From contig NZ_FRAS01000001.1 in assembly GCF_900142395.1 (NCBI RefSeq), positions 434,001 to 498,000 on the forward strand: a stretch of DNA of 64,000 nucleotides. The letters run 5' to 3'. Under the pieces are notes generated by a model, which saw nothing but the letters and a program-made list of their open reading frames with translations, was not told where the DNA came from and made no database searches. The translations under genes and the position numbers were made by a program. Below are positions 31,400 to 40,773 of the stretch, piece by piece; the stretch's first letter is position 1; the number at the start of each line of letters is the position of its first letter. The stretch is from Hymenobacter psychrotolerans DSM 18569. Its GTDB lineage: Bacteria; Bacteroidota; Bacteroidia; Cytophagales; Hymenobacteraceae.

Positions 31400-34045
31400 T
31401 CAAAAGTCGAAGTATTCGCCGGTCTGGGGCTGCGCCGGTTTTTTCTCCGGCTTTTTCAGTTCGAATGCCTTGCGTGGGGCCGGGGGCGTGGTATTTTCAA
31501 CTGGTGCCACTGGCTTGGGCGGTTCAGCGGCCGTAGCCGGACGCCGCGCTGGCGGCAGGCTGCTTGCCGGCCGGGCCACCGACGACCGTCGGTCATACGT
31601 CACCCGAAAATTGTCCTCGTCGCCCTGAATGGCCAGCAGCAGGCTGGGGCCGGAGCCCATACCGGCCGTACGCTGCAGCAGCCCCGGCAGAATCGGGATG
31701 CTGACGTGGTAGTCCATCTGCTGGTCGAAGGTGTGCGTGCCGGTAACGCGGATCAGAGAAGCCGCCCGCACGTTGGAGCGGATTTCCATTTCCGGCAGAT
31801 ACACCGTGCGGCTCTGAATGTAGACCGGAGTAGTAAGCTGAGCGAAGCGCAGATGCCGCAGCCGCTCCCGGCCCGCAATCATCGAAAGCTTCTGCAGCGG
31901 CTGGAAGTTGTTCAGCTCGCCGTTGCGCACAGTCAGGTTCACTTCGGCCTCCATTCGGTCAGTCAGCGGGTTCAGAGCCCCATCGAAATACAGGTCCGAT
32001 TCGGCCCGGGCCGTGAGGGAGCCGCGCAGGTGCCGGGCTGTAATGAAGCGCTGGCCGAAATCCTCGAAGGCGTAGAACAGGCTGTCGAGCGGCAGCTGCT
32101 GGCAGCTGATGGTAGAGCTCAGGCGCAACAGCTGAGGCCGGCGCGCGTCGAGGGTGCCCCGGAAGCTGGCCTGCCCACCCGCTGCCATAATAGAAAGCGG
32201 GGCGGCACTCAGCAGCTGGTTGCGCAGCCGGATGGTGCCCGTTAGGCGTTGCCCGCGAAACCGCCGGAACCGCACGCGCTGCACATCGGTACGCACATCC
32301 AGGGCCAGCTGCGGCGAAATCCGCAAGCCATAGCTGCCGGCTGCCGGAGTACTCGGCGCGGCTGGTTTGGCGACAGTGGCCCGGGAAGGGCCGGCGGGCT
32401 GGTGCATCCGCAGCAGCTGGTCAAAATCAAGCAGCTGCGCCTTCAGGTCAGCATCCAGGAGCAGTTGCTGGCGGGGCAGCAGCAGCCAGCCCAGCGCATT
32501 CCGAAAGAAGCCATTCAGCCGGAAATCAGAATTGCCAATTTTCCCGGAAAAGCCGTTGATAGCCACATCATTGCGGCGCAGCACGAAGTTGCCATTCAAG
32601 CCCGTAAATGGCTGGCGGAAGTCGCGCAGCTGCAGCTGCACGCCGTGCAGCGCCAGTACACCGCTGGAACGCACAGCGGCCGAAGCGGGCTGGGCCCGAA
32701 ACTGGCGCAGATTCCCCACAAACTGCAGCTGCAGCCGGGCGGTGCCACTGGCCGCACGCACGGCGGCCAGCGGGTAGAAGCGTTGCGCCCGTCCTACGTC
32801 CAGGTCGGCCCGCAGATCCAGGCTCAGGGTGGGGTTCTGGAAGTTGACGTAGCGCACGTTGCCGCTGAACGGGCGCCCCTGCAGCGTACCGCGCACGTCG
32901 CGCAGACTCAGCACGGAAGTATGGGCGGCCCGGGCCGCACCGTTGCTGAAACTGCCGCTCAAAAACACGTGCTCCACGGCCTGCCGGAACTCCGGATGGT
33001 AAAACGAGGCGTCGCGGCAGCCGAAGCTTACATCAATGCGGGGGCTGGCTTTCGCCGACAGCTCGCCGCGCACTGTTCCGCCGAAGTACAAGTCGCCGCG
33101 GCTGCGGTAGGCACTCAGGCGGCTGGCCAGCCGTGCCGGCAGCAGCGCCAGCACCGACTGCGCATCGGTCTGGCGGCCTTCCATGCGCAGGCCCAGGGTG
33201 GTAGCCTGGCGGTAGTCGACGCGGCCGGCCACGCTGTAGGCAGCCTTGCCCACGTTCAGCACCGACGGCTCGATGGTGACGAGCCGGGCGGCGCGGTCTA
33301 TCTGCAGGCGGGTCGTGAGGGCCAGGTCTTTGTTGCGGAAGTAGGCATCGGGGCCAAGCTGCAGAGCCTCTACCCGCGTGCTGCCCTGGGCCCGCACTCC
33401 CACCAACATGTCCTCTACGTCGAGTTGGGCTTTCACATCATGCACCTGCACGGTGTAGCGCTGCTGCCGCTGCTGGTCATCGTATACGGCCCGCACACGC
33501 TCCAGCCTGATATTTTCGAGGGCAAATGCAAAGGGCTGGCTGGCGGCGGTAGCGGTGGTATCGTAGCGGATGACGTCGTAGTTGGCGCGCCCCTGCTGGT
33601 CGTGGCTGACCTGCACCTGCCCATCGGTGAGCGTAACGGCCCGGATGCGGTAGTGTCCGCGCAGCATGTCCCAGGCATCGAAGGCGAAGTAGAGGCGGCG
33701 GGCACGGGCCAGCGGCACGGTATCCTGCGGTAACGAGCCGCTCACGCGCAGTTCGTGCAGCGTGATGGACACGCGCGGGAACTGGTCGAGCAGGGAAACC
33801 TGCATGCGGCCCACTTTCACCGGCGTTATAAGGTAGCGGTTGGCCTCCTGCACAAACAGCGCAATGATGCGCTCCTGCCCCAGCCACACGCCGCCCACTA
33901 CCACGGCCAGCAGCAAAAGCAGCCCGGTTAAAGAAAATATTACTAGTCGCCGCAGCTTTTTCAATCGTCGAAAATTTCTGACTCTAAAAGAGTTGCCCTC
34001 TCGCCTACGCCCATGCCAGACAAATTCCCGGCTTAAAGTTCGCAC
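31400..34045 (-). CDS. AsmA-like envelope protein
   Basis: This 881-aa protein has one N-terminal membrane helix (about 33-53, LVIFSLTGLLLLLAVVVGGVW). A very long beta-rich periplasmic region follows, opening with the AsmA-typical pattern YLITPVKVGRMQVSLLDQFPRVSITLHEL. The C-terminal third has AsmA C-terminal-like strands (VNLTVRNGELNNFQPLQKL) followed by a Pro/Ala/Lys-rich tail. Family members are bridge-like proteins implicated in lipid transport or outer-membrane assembly. The start is the first ATG of the frame. An internal non-ATG start nearer the helix is possible. Confidence 0.82.
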   Translation of the reverse strand: MRTLSREFVWHGRRREGNSFRVRNFRRLKKLRRLVIFSLTGLLLLLAVVVGGVWLGQERIIALFVQEANRYLITPVKVGRMQVSLLDQFPRVSITLHELRVSGSLPQDTVPLARARRLYFAFDAWDMLRGHYRIRAVTLTDGQVQVSHDQQGRANYDVIRYDTTATAASQPFAFALENIRLERVRAVYDDQQRQQRYTVQVHDVKAQLDVEDMLVGVRAQGSTRVEALQLGPDAYFRNKDLALTTRLQIDRAARLVTIEPSVLNVGKAAYSVAGRVDYRQATTLGLRMEGRQTDAQSVLALLPARLASRLSAYRSRGDLYFGGTVRGELSAKASPRIDVSFGCRDASFYHPEFRQAVEHVFLSGSFSNGAARAAHTSVLSLRDVRGTLQGRPFSGNVRYVNFQNPTLSLDLRADLDVGRAQRFYPLAAVRAASGTARLQLQFVGNLRQFRAQPASAAVRSSGVLALHGVQLQLRDFRQPFTGLNGNFVLRRNDVAINGFSGKIGNSDFRLNGFFRNALGWLLLPRQQLLLDADLKAQLLDFDQLLRMHQPAGPSRATVAKPAAPSTPAAGSYGLRISPQLALDVRTDVQRVRFRRFRGQRLTGTIRLRNQLLSAAPLSIMAAGGQASFRGTLDARRPQLLRLSSTISCQQLPLDSLFYAFEDFGQRFITARHLRGSLTARAESDLYFDGALNPLTDRMEAEVNLTVRNGELNNFQPLQKLSMIAGRERLRHLRFAQLTTPVYIQSRTVYLPEMEIRSNVRAASLIRVTGTHTFDQQMDYHVSIPILPGLLQRTAGMGSGPSLLLAIQGDEDNFRVTYDRRSSVARPASSLPPARRPATAAEPPKPVAPVENTTPPAPRKAFELKKPEKKPAQPQTGEYFDF

Positions 34046-34051
34046 AAAGAG

Positions 34052-34082
34052 TTGCGTAATCGAAAATGACCTGCCATATTTG
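34052..34082 (+). promoter_or_regulatory. Likely tRNA-Val promoter, TTG-N20-CATATTTG
   Basis: TTG at 34052-34054 is followed after 20 bp by CATATTTG (one mismatch to TAnnTTTG) ending at 34082, 24 bp before the first tRNA-Val. Confidence 0.45.
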
Positions 34083-34106
34083 CCATCCCAAACGGGACAC
34101 GCCCAT

Positions 34107-34181
34107 GGGAGATTAGCTCAGCTGGTTCAGAGCATCTGCCTTACAAGCAGAGGGTCACTGGTTCGAACCCAGTATCTCCCA
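34107..34181 (+). tRNA. tRNA-Val (anticodon TAC), copy 1
   Basis: This 75-nt gene has acceptor GGGAGAT pairing with ATCTCCC, discriminator A, a D arm with AGCTCAGCTGGTTCAGAGC, and anticodon loop CTTACAA with anticodon TAC. The T arm contains GGTTCGAACCC. CCA is not encoded. It is identical to the second copy 24 bp downstream. Confidence 0.96.
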
Positions 34182-34205
34182 CTTTATTGTTTACGCATAC
34201 CCCTC

Positions 34206-34280
34206 GGGAGATTAGCTCAGCTGGTTCAGAGCATCTGCCTTACAAGCAGAGGGTCACTGGTTCGAACCCAGTATCTCCCA
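34206..34280 (+). tRNA. tRNA-Val (anticodon TAC), copy 2
   Basis: This is an exact duplicate of the tRNA-Val at 34107, probably on the same transcript. It is followed by a hairpin terminator. Confidence 0.96.
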
Positions 34281-34287
34281 CCATTAC

Positions 34288-34316
34288 AAGGACAGCCCTC
34301 CCGGCTGTCCTTTTTT
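34288..34316 (+). terminator. Terminator of the tRNA-Val pair
   Basis: The stem AAGGACAGCC (34288-34297) pairs with GGCTGTCCTT (34303-34312) and is followed by a T run. Confidence 0.85.
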
Positions 34317-34363
34317 GTTTTCCGGCCGGCCTGGTGTCGGAAGCTGTATTTCTGTTTGGGACT

Positions 34364-35983
34364 ATGCTTGCACGCGCTAAAAGGCAGAACTGGCTGGTAC
34401 GCATGTTCTTTGGCTTGCTGCTGCTGGCCGGGCTGCTGCTCTTCCGCGACTACGGCGTTTCGGTGGATGAGCCAACCGACCATCACAATGGCGCCATCAA
34501 TGCCAAGTATGTGGCCGAGCAGCTGTTTCCGGCGCTGCTGCCGGCCGATGCCGACCTGCGGCGGATTCCGCCCCTGGCCAGCAACAAGAACAACGACCAT
34601 GGCGTGCTGTTTGAGCTGCCGGTGGCGGGGCTGGGGCGGCTGCTTGCCGATGGGCAGCCGGGCCACTATTTTCTGCTGCGGCACCTGTGTGTCTTTCTGA
34701 CGTTTGTGGGTGGCACGTGGGCCTTGTATCGGCTGGCCTGGCTGCAGTTTGGGCATCGGCTGGCGGGGCTGCTGGCGGCGGCGTTGCTGGTGTTCTCGCC
34801 GAGGTTTTTTGCGGAAGCCTTCTTCAACGGTAAGGACATTGTCTTCATGGCCTTTTTCACGCTGGCCATGTACACGCTGGCGCGGCTGCTCCAGCGGCCT
34901 ACGCTGTGGTGGGCCCTGGTGCATGGCCTGGCTACGGCCGCGGCCATTGGGCTGCGGCTGCCGGCCTTCATTATAGTGGCCTTCACGGTGGCCGGGGTGG
35001 GCCTGCTGGCCGCCTTTCCCGGCCCGAACGATACCATACCGACGCGCCGCCTTGCCAGGATGCTGGCCGTGTATGGGTGCGCCACTGTGCTCGGAACCAT
35101 TGCCTGCTGGCCGTATCTGTGGGAGGCGCCACTGGCGCATTTTCTGGAGGCCTACCAGAGCCTGAGCCGCTACGGCTGGCCCTTCAGCACGCTGTATCTG
35201 GGGCAGTTTGTGCCCGCCGCTCAGCTTCCGTGGCACTACGTTCCGGTCTGGATGCTCATCACGACTCCGCTGCCTTACGTGCTGGCGGCAGTGCTGGGAG
35301 TTGGGGCTTCGGTTCGGCAGATCCTACGACAGCGCTTCAGTATGGCGCGTACCCTGCCCGGCCGCCTGCACCTGCTGACCCTGGGCTGGCTCCTCGGGCC
35401 GGTGCTGATGGTGATAGTGCTGCGCTCGACGCTGTATGATGGCTGGCGGCACCTGTATTTCGTGTATCCGGCGCTGCTGCTGCTGGCTGTGCGCGGCCTG
35501 CTGCTGCTTGGGCGGGCTGCCGCACAGCCCCGGCAATGGGTGCGGCACCTTGCCACGGCGCTGCTCCTGCTGCTGGGCGGCGAGACGCTGCGGACGGTAG
35601 CGCGCATAGTGCAGCTTCATCCTTATCAGCATCTGTACTTCAGCTTCCTGCCGGCCCGGGTGGCAGAGCAGCAGTTTGAGCGCGACTACTGGGGCCTGGC
35701 GTTTCGGCAGGGACTGGACTGGGTGCTGGCCCACGACCCGGCGCCGCAGGTAACCGTGGCCAGCGACGTGCCGGATATGGTGTACGCCAATGCCTTCCTA
35801 CTGTCGGCTTCTGACCAGGCGCGCCTGCGCCGCGTACCAGCCGCCCAAAGCGCGCCGCCGGCCCGCTATTTTCTGGCTAACTACCGCTGGCACCCGCAGC
35901 CCTATCCCGATAGTTTGGGCACAGAAGTTTACACTATCCGGGCCGGGGGCATCAAGATACTTTCGGTATTCCGGCGGCCCTAG
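34364..35983 (+). CDS. GT39/PMT-like membrane glycosyltransferase, paralogue 1
   Basis: This 539-aa polytopic protein has about ten or more hydrophobic segments. The first loop has FRDYGVSVDEPTDHH with acidic residues placed as in ArnT/PMT-type (GT39, GT-C fold) transferases that use polyprenyl-phosphate sugars. Later come FFAEAFFNGKDIVFMAFFTLAMY and a C-terminal periplasmic piece ending AGGIKILSVFRR. The start is the ATG at 34364. The same frame runs upstream through the second tRNA-Val, so earlier starts are rejected. Acceptor and sugar are unknown. Confidence 0.8.
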   Translation: MLARAKRQNWLVRMFFGLLLLAGLLLFRDYGVSVDEPTDHHNGAINAKYVAEQLFPALLPADADLRRIPPLASNKNNDHGVLFELPVAGLGRLLADGQPGHYFLLRHLCVFLTFVGGTWALYRLAWLQFGHRLAGLLAAALLVFSPRFFAEAFFNGKDIVFMAFFTLAMYTLARLLQRPTLWWALVHGLATAAAIGLRLPAFIIVAFTVAGVGLLAAFPGPNDTIPTRRLARMLAVYGCATVLGTIACWPYLWEAPLAHFLEAYQSLSRYGWPFSTLYLGQFVPAAQLPWHYVPVWMLITTPLPYVLAAVLGVGASVRQILRQRFSMARTLPGRLHLLTLGWLLGPVLMVIVLRSTLYDGWRHLYFVYPALLLLAVRGLLLLGRAAAQPRQWVRHLATALLLLLGGETLRTVARIVQLHPYQHLYFSFLPARVAEQQFERDYWGLAFRQGLDWVLAHDPAPQVTVASDVPDMVYANAFLLSASDQARLRRVPAAQSAPPARYFLANYRWHPQPYPDSLGTEVYTIRAGGIKILSVFRRP

Positions 35984-36045
35984 TGCCGGGCTTCGCATCT
36001 TCGCAGCCAGCTTTTCTATCTGCTTTCCTGTTCAATTTCTTGTCG

Positions 36046-37653
36046 ATGCCTGTTGCCAGTAAAGTCCGTCGGCTAAGTACGGGGCTGTTTTTTGGGGTGC
36101 TACTGCTACTGGGTGCCTGGCTGCACCGCGACTATGGCGTGTCGTGGGATGAAACGAACAACCACCTCAACGGGCTGGTCAACCTCAAGTTCATTGCGGC
36201 CAAGCTGCTGCCGGCCACGCACCCGATTCAGAGCCACCCCACTTTCGCCACCACTCCCGACATCCTCGACTTCCCGGACGCGCACCACGGGCCGCTGTTC
36301 GAGATGAGCGCCGTAGTGCTGAGCTACCTGCTCACCGACCACGACTCCCGCTCCTATTTTCTGCTGCGCCACTTTCTGATCTTCAGCCTCTTCACGATGG
36401 GCGCCTGGGCGCTATACCGGCTGGGCACCCACTGGCTGCGCGACTGGCGCTGGGGGCTGCTGGGGGCGGCGCTGCTGGTGTTGTCGCCGCGGTTCTTTGC
36501 CGAGGGCTTCTACAACGGCAAGGACATCGTGTACATGGCCTTTTTCACGCTGGCCATGTACACGCTGCTGCGCCTGTGCCAGCGGCCCACCGTGGGCCGG
36601 GCCCTGCTGCACGGGCTGGCTACCGCGCTGGCCATGGATATCCGGGTGCAGGGCCTGCAGCTGGTGCTGTTTACGCTGGTGGGGCTGGGGCTGGAAAAAC
36701 GCTGGGGCCTGGAGCCGCTGCCGGGCCGGCGGATGTTGCTGTCGGTACTGCTGGCGTATCTGGGGGCAACCACCGTGGGGGTGCTGGCGGGCTGGCCGTA
36801 TCTGTGGGCCCATTCGCTGCCGAAGCTGCTGGAGGTGAGCACACACGCGGTGCGCTACCCCTGGGGCTTCACCAACTTCTACATGGGCCAGTTTCTGCTG
36901 GTAGGCGAGTTGCCGTGGCACTACATTCCGGTCTGGATGGGCATCACGATTCCGCTACCGTTTTCATTGGCGGCGGTAGTAGGCCTGGGGGCGGCGCTAT
37001 GGTACGGCTGGCAGCGGGGCCGCCGCGCACTGAGCACCGCCGCAGGCCGTACCGGCGTGCTGGTGGCTCTGTGGCTGCTGGGCCCCATACAGGTGGTCAT
37101 GCTCACGCATACGGTAGTGTATGAAGGCTGGCGACACCTGTATTTCGTGTATCCGGCGCTGCTGCTGTGGGCGGTGCAGGGCATCCGGCAAATGGTGCGG
37201 CTAAGCCGGCAGGCCGGCTGGCGGCGCATGGCGGCCCGGGCGGCCATCGGGCTGGGTTTGCTCGAAACCGCGCATACTGCCGTGCGCATCGTGCAGATGC
37301 ACCCGCATCAGAATGTGTATTTCAGCTTTCTGCCGGGCGAGGTGGCCGAGCAGCTTTTTGAGCGCGACTACTGGGGGCTGGGCTACCGGCAGGGCCTGGA
37401 GTGGGTGCTGGCGCAGGATGCTTCGCCGGAAGTGACGGTGAATGTATTCTGGCACTATCCGCTCTACAACAACTCCCTCATCATCAAGCCCCAGGACCGG
37501 GCCCGCCTGCGCTACACCCCCGATGGCACTGCCCGCTACTACCTGGCCGGCTACCGCTGGCACCCGCAGTCCTACCTCGATTCATTGGGTACCGAGGTGC
37601 ACGCCATCCGGGCCGGGGGCGTGAAGGTGCTGTCCGTTTTCCGGCGGCAGTAA
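36046..37653 (+). CDS. GT39/PMT-like membrane glycosyltransferase, paralogue 2
   Basis: This 535-aa protein closely follows the upstream paralogue along its length. Shared landmarks are the opening LHRDYGVSWDETNNH, FFAEGFYNGKDIVYMAFFTLAMY, QFLLVGELPWHYIPVWM and the ending AGGVKVLSVFRRQ. I use the ATG at 36046, because it gives the same N-terminal layout as the upstream protein. A GTG at 35983 overlapping the upstream stop (TAGTG) is an alternative that would imply translational coupling. The pair is a tandem duplication. Confidence 0.8.
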   Translation: MPVASKVRRLSTGLFFGVLLLLGAWLHRDYGVSWDETNNHLNGLVNLKFIAAKLLPATHPIQSHPTFATTPDILDFPDAHHGPLFEMSAVVLSYLLTDHDSRSYFLLRHFLIFSLFTMGAWALYRLGTHWLRDWRWGLLGAALLVLSPRFFAEGFYNGKDIVYMAFFTLAMYTLLRLCQRPTVGRALLHGLATALAMDIRVQGLQLVLFTLVGLGLEKRWGLEPLPGRRMLLSVLLAYLGATTVGVLAGWPYLWAHSLPKLLEVSTHAVRYPWGFTNFYMGQFLLVGELPWHYIPVWMGITIPLPFSLAAVVGLGAALWYGWQRGRRALSTAAGRTGVLVALWLLGPIQVVMLTHTVVYEGWRHLYFVYPALLLWAVQGIRQMVRLSRQAGWRRMAARAAIGLGLLETAHTAVRIVQMHPHQNVYFSFLPGEVAEQLFERDYWGLGYRQGLEWVLAQDASPEVTVNVFWHYPLYNNSLIIKPQDRARLRYTPDGTARYYLAGYRWHPQSYLDSLGTEVHAIRAGGVKVLSVFRRQ

Positions 37654-37736
37654 GTCTGTTCTTACCTTCGCGCCCACGCTTGCCGAACCCTGCTTTCTCC
37701 TGAAACCCGGGGCCTCACTCCTCTTCTACACTTGCT

Positions 37737-38909
37737 ATGCCTCTGCTCGAAGTCAACAGCCCGACCCGCGCCCGCCAGTTCCGCGACCTGGCGGAGCGGA
37801 TTTATCAGCAGCACCCCAACTGGATTCCGCCCCTCGACCACGAGCTGGAAGCGGTTTTCGACCCGAAGCAGAACGCCAATTTCAAGCACGGTGAAGCTAT
37901 TCGCTGGATTCTGACCAATGACACCGGGGAGGTTATCGGCCGGGTAGCGGCCTTCGTAAACCAGCAGACAGCCTACGCCGATACCACGCTGCCCACCGGC
38001 GGCATGGGCTTCTTTGAGTGCATTGATGATCAGGCGGCGGCCAATACGCTGTTTGAGGCCAGCCGCGCCTGGCTGGCCGGGCGCGGCATGCAGGCCATGG
38101 ACGGGCCCATCAATTTCGGGGAGCGGGACCGGTACTGGGGGCTGCTGGTGTCGGGCTTCACCGAGCCCAACTACGGCATGTTCTACCACCCGCCGTATTA
38201 TCAGCAACTATTTGAGAGCTATGGCTTTCAAACGTATTTCAAGCAGTATACCTGCTACCGCGAAGTAGCTACGCAGCTGCACCCCAGCTTCAGCAACGCC
38301 GCCGTGCGCTACGCCGAGCAATATCCGGCCTTCCAGTTCCGGCACGCCAGCAAGCGCGACCCGGAAAAGATGGCCCGAGACTTCCACCACGTCTATAACC
38401 TGGCCTGGGCCAACCACAGCGGCATTGCGGCCATGCCGCTGGAAAAAGCCCGCGAACTGGTGCGCCAGATGAAGCCCGTGCTGGATGAGCGCCTGCTTTG
38501 GTTTGCCTACCACAACGACGAGCCGATTGCCTTCTTCGTGAGCTTGCCGGAGCTAAACCAGATTTTCAGGCACGTAGGCCGCAACTTCAACCTCTGGAAT
38601 AAGCTGCGCTTTTTGTGGCAAAAGCACCGCTACGAGCAGCGCACCGACAAAAAGCTCTTCGGAGTAATATTTGGCGTGGTGCCGGAGTGGCAGGGCAAGG
38701 GAGTAGAAAGCGCCCTGATGGTGCATGCCCGCGCCGAGTTTATGCGGGCCGGCTACACAGAAATCGAAATGAACTGGATAGGCGACTTCAACCCCCGGAT
38801 GCTGGCCCTGACCCGCTCCATCGGGGCGCGCATCTACAAAACCCACGTCACCTACCGCTACCTCTTCGACCGGCAGCGGCCTTTCGAGCGCAGCCCGATT
38901 ATTCGGTGA
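37737..38909 (+). CDS. GNAT-fold acetyltransferase-like protein
   Basis: This 390-aa protein has the pattern of a double GNAT-like protein common in Bacteroidota. The N-terminal half has RARQFRDLAERIYQQHPNWIPPL and DGPINFGERDRYWGLLVSGF. The C-terminal half has LFGVIFGVVPEWQGKGVESALMVHA, close to the acetyl-CoA-binding motif A, and a closing strand NPRMLALTRSIGARIYKTHVTYRY. Acceptor is unknown. It follows the two glycosyltransferase genes by 83 bp and may be co-transcribed with them. Confidence 0.75.
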   Translation: MPLLEVNSPTRARQFRDLAERIYQQHPNWIPPLDHELEAVFDPKQNANFKHGEAIRWILTNDTGEVIGRVAAFVNQQTAYADTTLPTGGMGFFECIDDQAAANTLFEASRAWLAGRGMQAMDGPINFGERDRYWGLLVSGFTEPNYGMFYHPPYYQQLFESYGFQTYFKQYTCYREVATQLHPSFSNAAVRYAEQYPAFQFRHASKRDPEKMARDFHHVYNLAWANHSGIAAMPLEKARELVRQMKPVLDERLLWFAYHNDEPIAFFVSLPELNQIFRHVGRNFNLWNKLRFLWQKHRYEQRTDKKLFGVIFGVVPEWQGKGVESALMVHARAEFMRAGYTEIEMNWIGDFNPRMLALTRSIGARIYKTHVTYRYLFDRQRPFERSPIIR

Positions 38910-38930
38910 AGAGCAGCCGAATGGTTGAGT

Positions 38931-38968
38931 AGCGGAGTAAGCCGTTATGGATTGCGGCTTACTCCGCT
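38931..38968. repeat. Perfect 14-bp inverted repeat
   Basis: AGCGGAGTAAGCCG (38931-38944) pairs with CGGCTTACTCCGCT (38955-38968) around a 10-bp loop. There is no T run, so it is not a typical intrinsic terminator. It lies in the 198-bp convergent gap before coaE, which also holds the palindrome GGCCCAGATGCATCTGGCC (38979-38997). Confidence 0.6.
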
Positions 38969-39023
38969 CATGCTCTGTGGCCCAGATGCATCTGGCCTAG
39001 GGCATGTGGCCAGCAAAGAAAAA

Positions 39024-39055
39024 ACCGTCATTCCGGCTGCGCTCGGAATGACGGT
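39024..39055. repeat. REP-like palindrome, copy C (short form)
   Basis: ACCGTCATTCCG (39024-39035) pairs exactly with CGGAATGACGGT (39044-39055) around GCTGCGCT. It shares the CGTCATTCCG core with copy B at 13061-13196. Confidence 0.7.
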
Positions 39056-39107
39056 CTGTTGTGGGGCTGTTTATGTTACCTATCCACGCGGCTACTCAAT
39101 TGCTCAG

Positions 39108-39704
39108 TTACTCTCCGCTGAAAGCCTGGTGCAGTTGCAGCACCTGCGGAATCAGCAAGTGTTGGTCGTCGTTGCGGATGAGGTGGTCGGCGCGCTGCAT
39201 TTTTTCTTCCTCGCTCATCTGCTTCCCGATGATGGCCAGCACGTCGTCGGCGGTGCGGTGCGGGTCGCGGTGCAGCACCCGGGCCTGCCGGATTTCCAGC
39301 GGCGCAAATACCGTAATGACTTGGTCCAGCTGGCGGTAGGCCCCCGACTCGTACAGTAGCGCGGCTTCTTTTAGGATGTAGGCATGGCCCTGCGCCTCAC
39401 GCTCCGCCGACCATTGGGCGAAGTCGCGGCCTACGGCGGGGTGCACCAGCGCATTGAGGCGCGCCAGTTGGGCAGGATCGGCGAAGGCAAGGCGGCTGAT
39501 GTGGGTGCGGTTGAGCTGGCCGGCGGCGTCGAAGGTATCGGGCCCGAAAGCGGCCTGCAGCTCGTCGCGCAGGTGCGCGTCGTTCACCATCACCCACTTG
39601 GCCCGGAAATCCGAATCGTACACCGGCACGCCCAGCACCTGAAACAGGCGGCACACCACGCTTTTGCCCGAGCCAATACCGCCCGTAATGCCAATCCGAC
39701 GCAT
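39108..39704 (-). CDS. coaE: Dephospho-CoA kinase
   Basis: CoaE phosphorylates dephospho-CoA in the last step of coenzyme A synthesis. The 198-aa protein begins MRRIGITGGIGSGKS with the P-loop at about 8-15. It has VYDSDFRAKWVM (substrate region), HPAVGRDFAQW and the lid-like QVITVFAPLEIRQARVLHRD. The start is the ATG complementary to 39702-39704. It is the last gene of the minus-strand nusB-to-coaE block. Confidence 0.93.
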   Translation of the reverse strand: MRRIGITGGIGSGKSVVCRLFQVLGVPVYDSDFRAKWVMVNDAHLRDELQAAFGPDTFDAAGQLNRTHISRLAFADPAQLARLNALVHPAVGRDFAQWSAEREAQGHAYILKEAALLYESGAYRQLDQVITVFAPLEIRQARVLHRDPHRTADDVLAIIGKQMSEEEKMQRADHLIRNDDQHLLIPQVLQLHQAFSGE

Positions 39705-39789
39705 ACGCTGGAGAGTAAGTGAGTATGCTGAAGGCCTGAGCAACTGCAGCATATGCCTGAACGGCTGCTCCCTTGCTCAGCGTATGCAG

Positions 39790-40758
39790 CTACTCCTGTG
39801 GAACTGTGGTGATACGCACTGCTTTGGTGATGACGCGGCGGCCGCGCACCGTTTCGGGCACGTGAGCCAGTACGGGTTGGAGGCTGGAATCGGGGCCGGT
39901 AAACTGGCCGTAGTGTAGCCGAACGCGCACTTTGCTTCGGTCGAGGCGGGCGCTGTCTTCGGGGAAGCACTGCAGGCGCACGCGCACGGTTGCGGGGTGG
40001 AGCTGGTAGATGTGGCCCGCCGGGAAGCCGACCAACTCCGGCAGCACATTCAGGCCCACGCTCACCAGTGGCCGGGGCTGCAGGCGCACACGCACTTCCT
40101 GCACATTGGTCTGCACCAATTCCGGGCCGCCAATCGGTACGCTCAGGTCGCCGTTGCTGCTGCTGGCGGGCGCCTGGGGCAGATGTACCGGATACGGGTT
40201 GGCCAGCGCCTCTACCTGCCGGGCCGGCCCCCGGAACAGCACCTGCGCCGGCATGAAACGGGCCGCAAACGGCAGCGCCGAGCCATCGGCGGCGGGACTC
40301 AGCGCCAGGGTCAGGCGGCGGCTCACCAGCCGGTCGAATTCCACCCAGAGCGTATCCGAAATCAGGTAGTTGAACTGCAGCCCTTCCATGGCCGACTGCA
40401 GCGCCGGCCGCACGGCCAGGCCCGTCACGTAGCGCGTGTTGGGCAGGCCATACAGCGTTATTTCGGCCGGCTTCACGTCCAGCATCAGTTGCTTACGAAG
40501 CAGTTTCCAGCCGCGGCTGGTCACGTTTACGGCTATTTCCGTTGGCAGAGGCTTCACCGGCATGTAGCGCGAGGCATCGTAGCGCCAGGCCAGCGGATAG
40601 GTGATGCGAGTGGTGTAGGTCTTGTTAAGGGCGTTCAGCATCCAGAAGGTGCTGGCGGCCAGAAAGCATGCCGTTACGGCCCGCCAATAGCTGCGCTCCT
40701 GCCCGTAAAACGGGCTGACGAACCAGCGCAGCATACGGGCAGGGCGGACAAGCGGCAT
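39790..40758 (-). CDS. YbbR-like domain protein
   Basis: This 322-aa protein has one N-terminal membrane helix (about 25-45) followed by extracytoplasmic YbbR-like beta repeats, for example YPLAWRYDASRYMPVKPLPTEIAVNVTSRGWKLL and LPQAPASSSNGDLSVPIGG. In Bacillota the related CdaR regulates a cyclic-di-AMP synthase. No such cyclase is adjacent here, and the role in Bacteroidota is unknown. It is 15 bp downstream of yajC and 85 bp upstream of coaE, so probably co-transcribed. Confidence 0.83.
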   Translation of the reverse strand: MPLVRPARMLRWFVSPFYGQERSYWRAVTACFLAASTFWMLNALNKTYTTRITYPLAWRYDASRYMPVKPLPTEIAVNVTSRGWKLLRKQLMLDVKPAEITLYGLPNTRYVTGLAVRPALQSAMEGLQFNYLISDTLWVEFDRLVSRRLTLALSPAADGSALPFAARFMPAQVLFRGPARQVEALANPYPVHLPQAPASSSNGDLSVPIGGPELVQTNVQEVRVRLQPRPLVSVGLNVLPELVGFPAGHIYQLHPATVRVRLQCFPEDSARLDRSKVRVRLHYGQFTGPDSSLQPVLAHVPETVRGRRVITKAVRITTVPQE

Positions 40759-40773
40759 AAGGGCAGCGTAGGA

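Noticed and set aside
34187..34363. N-terminal extension of the first glycosyltransferase
   Set aside because: The extension would read through the second tRNA-Val and its terminator; the ATG at 34364 fits the paralogue.
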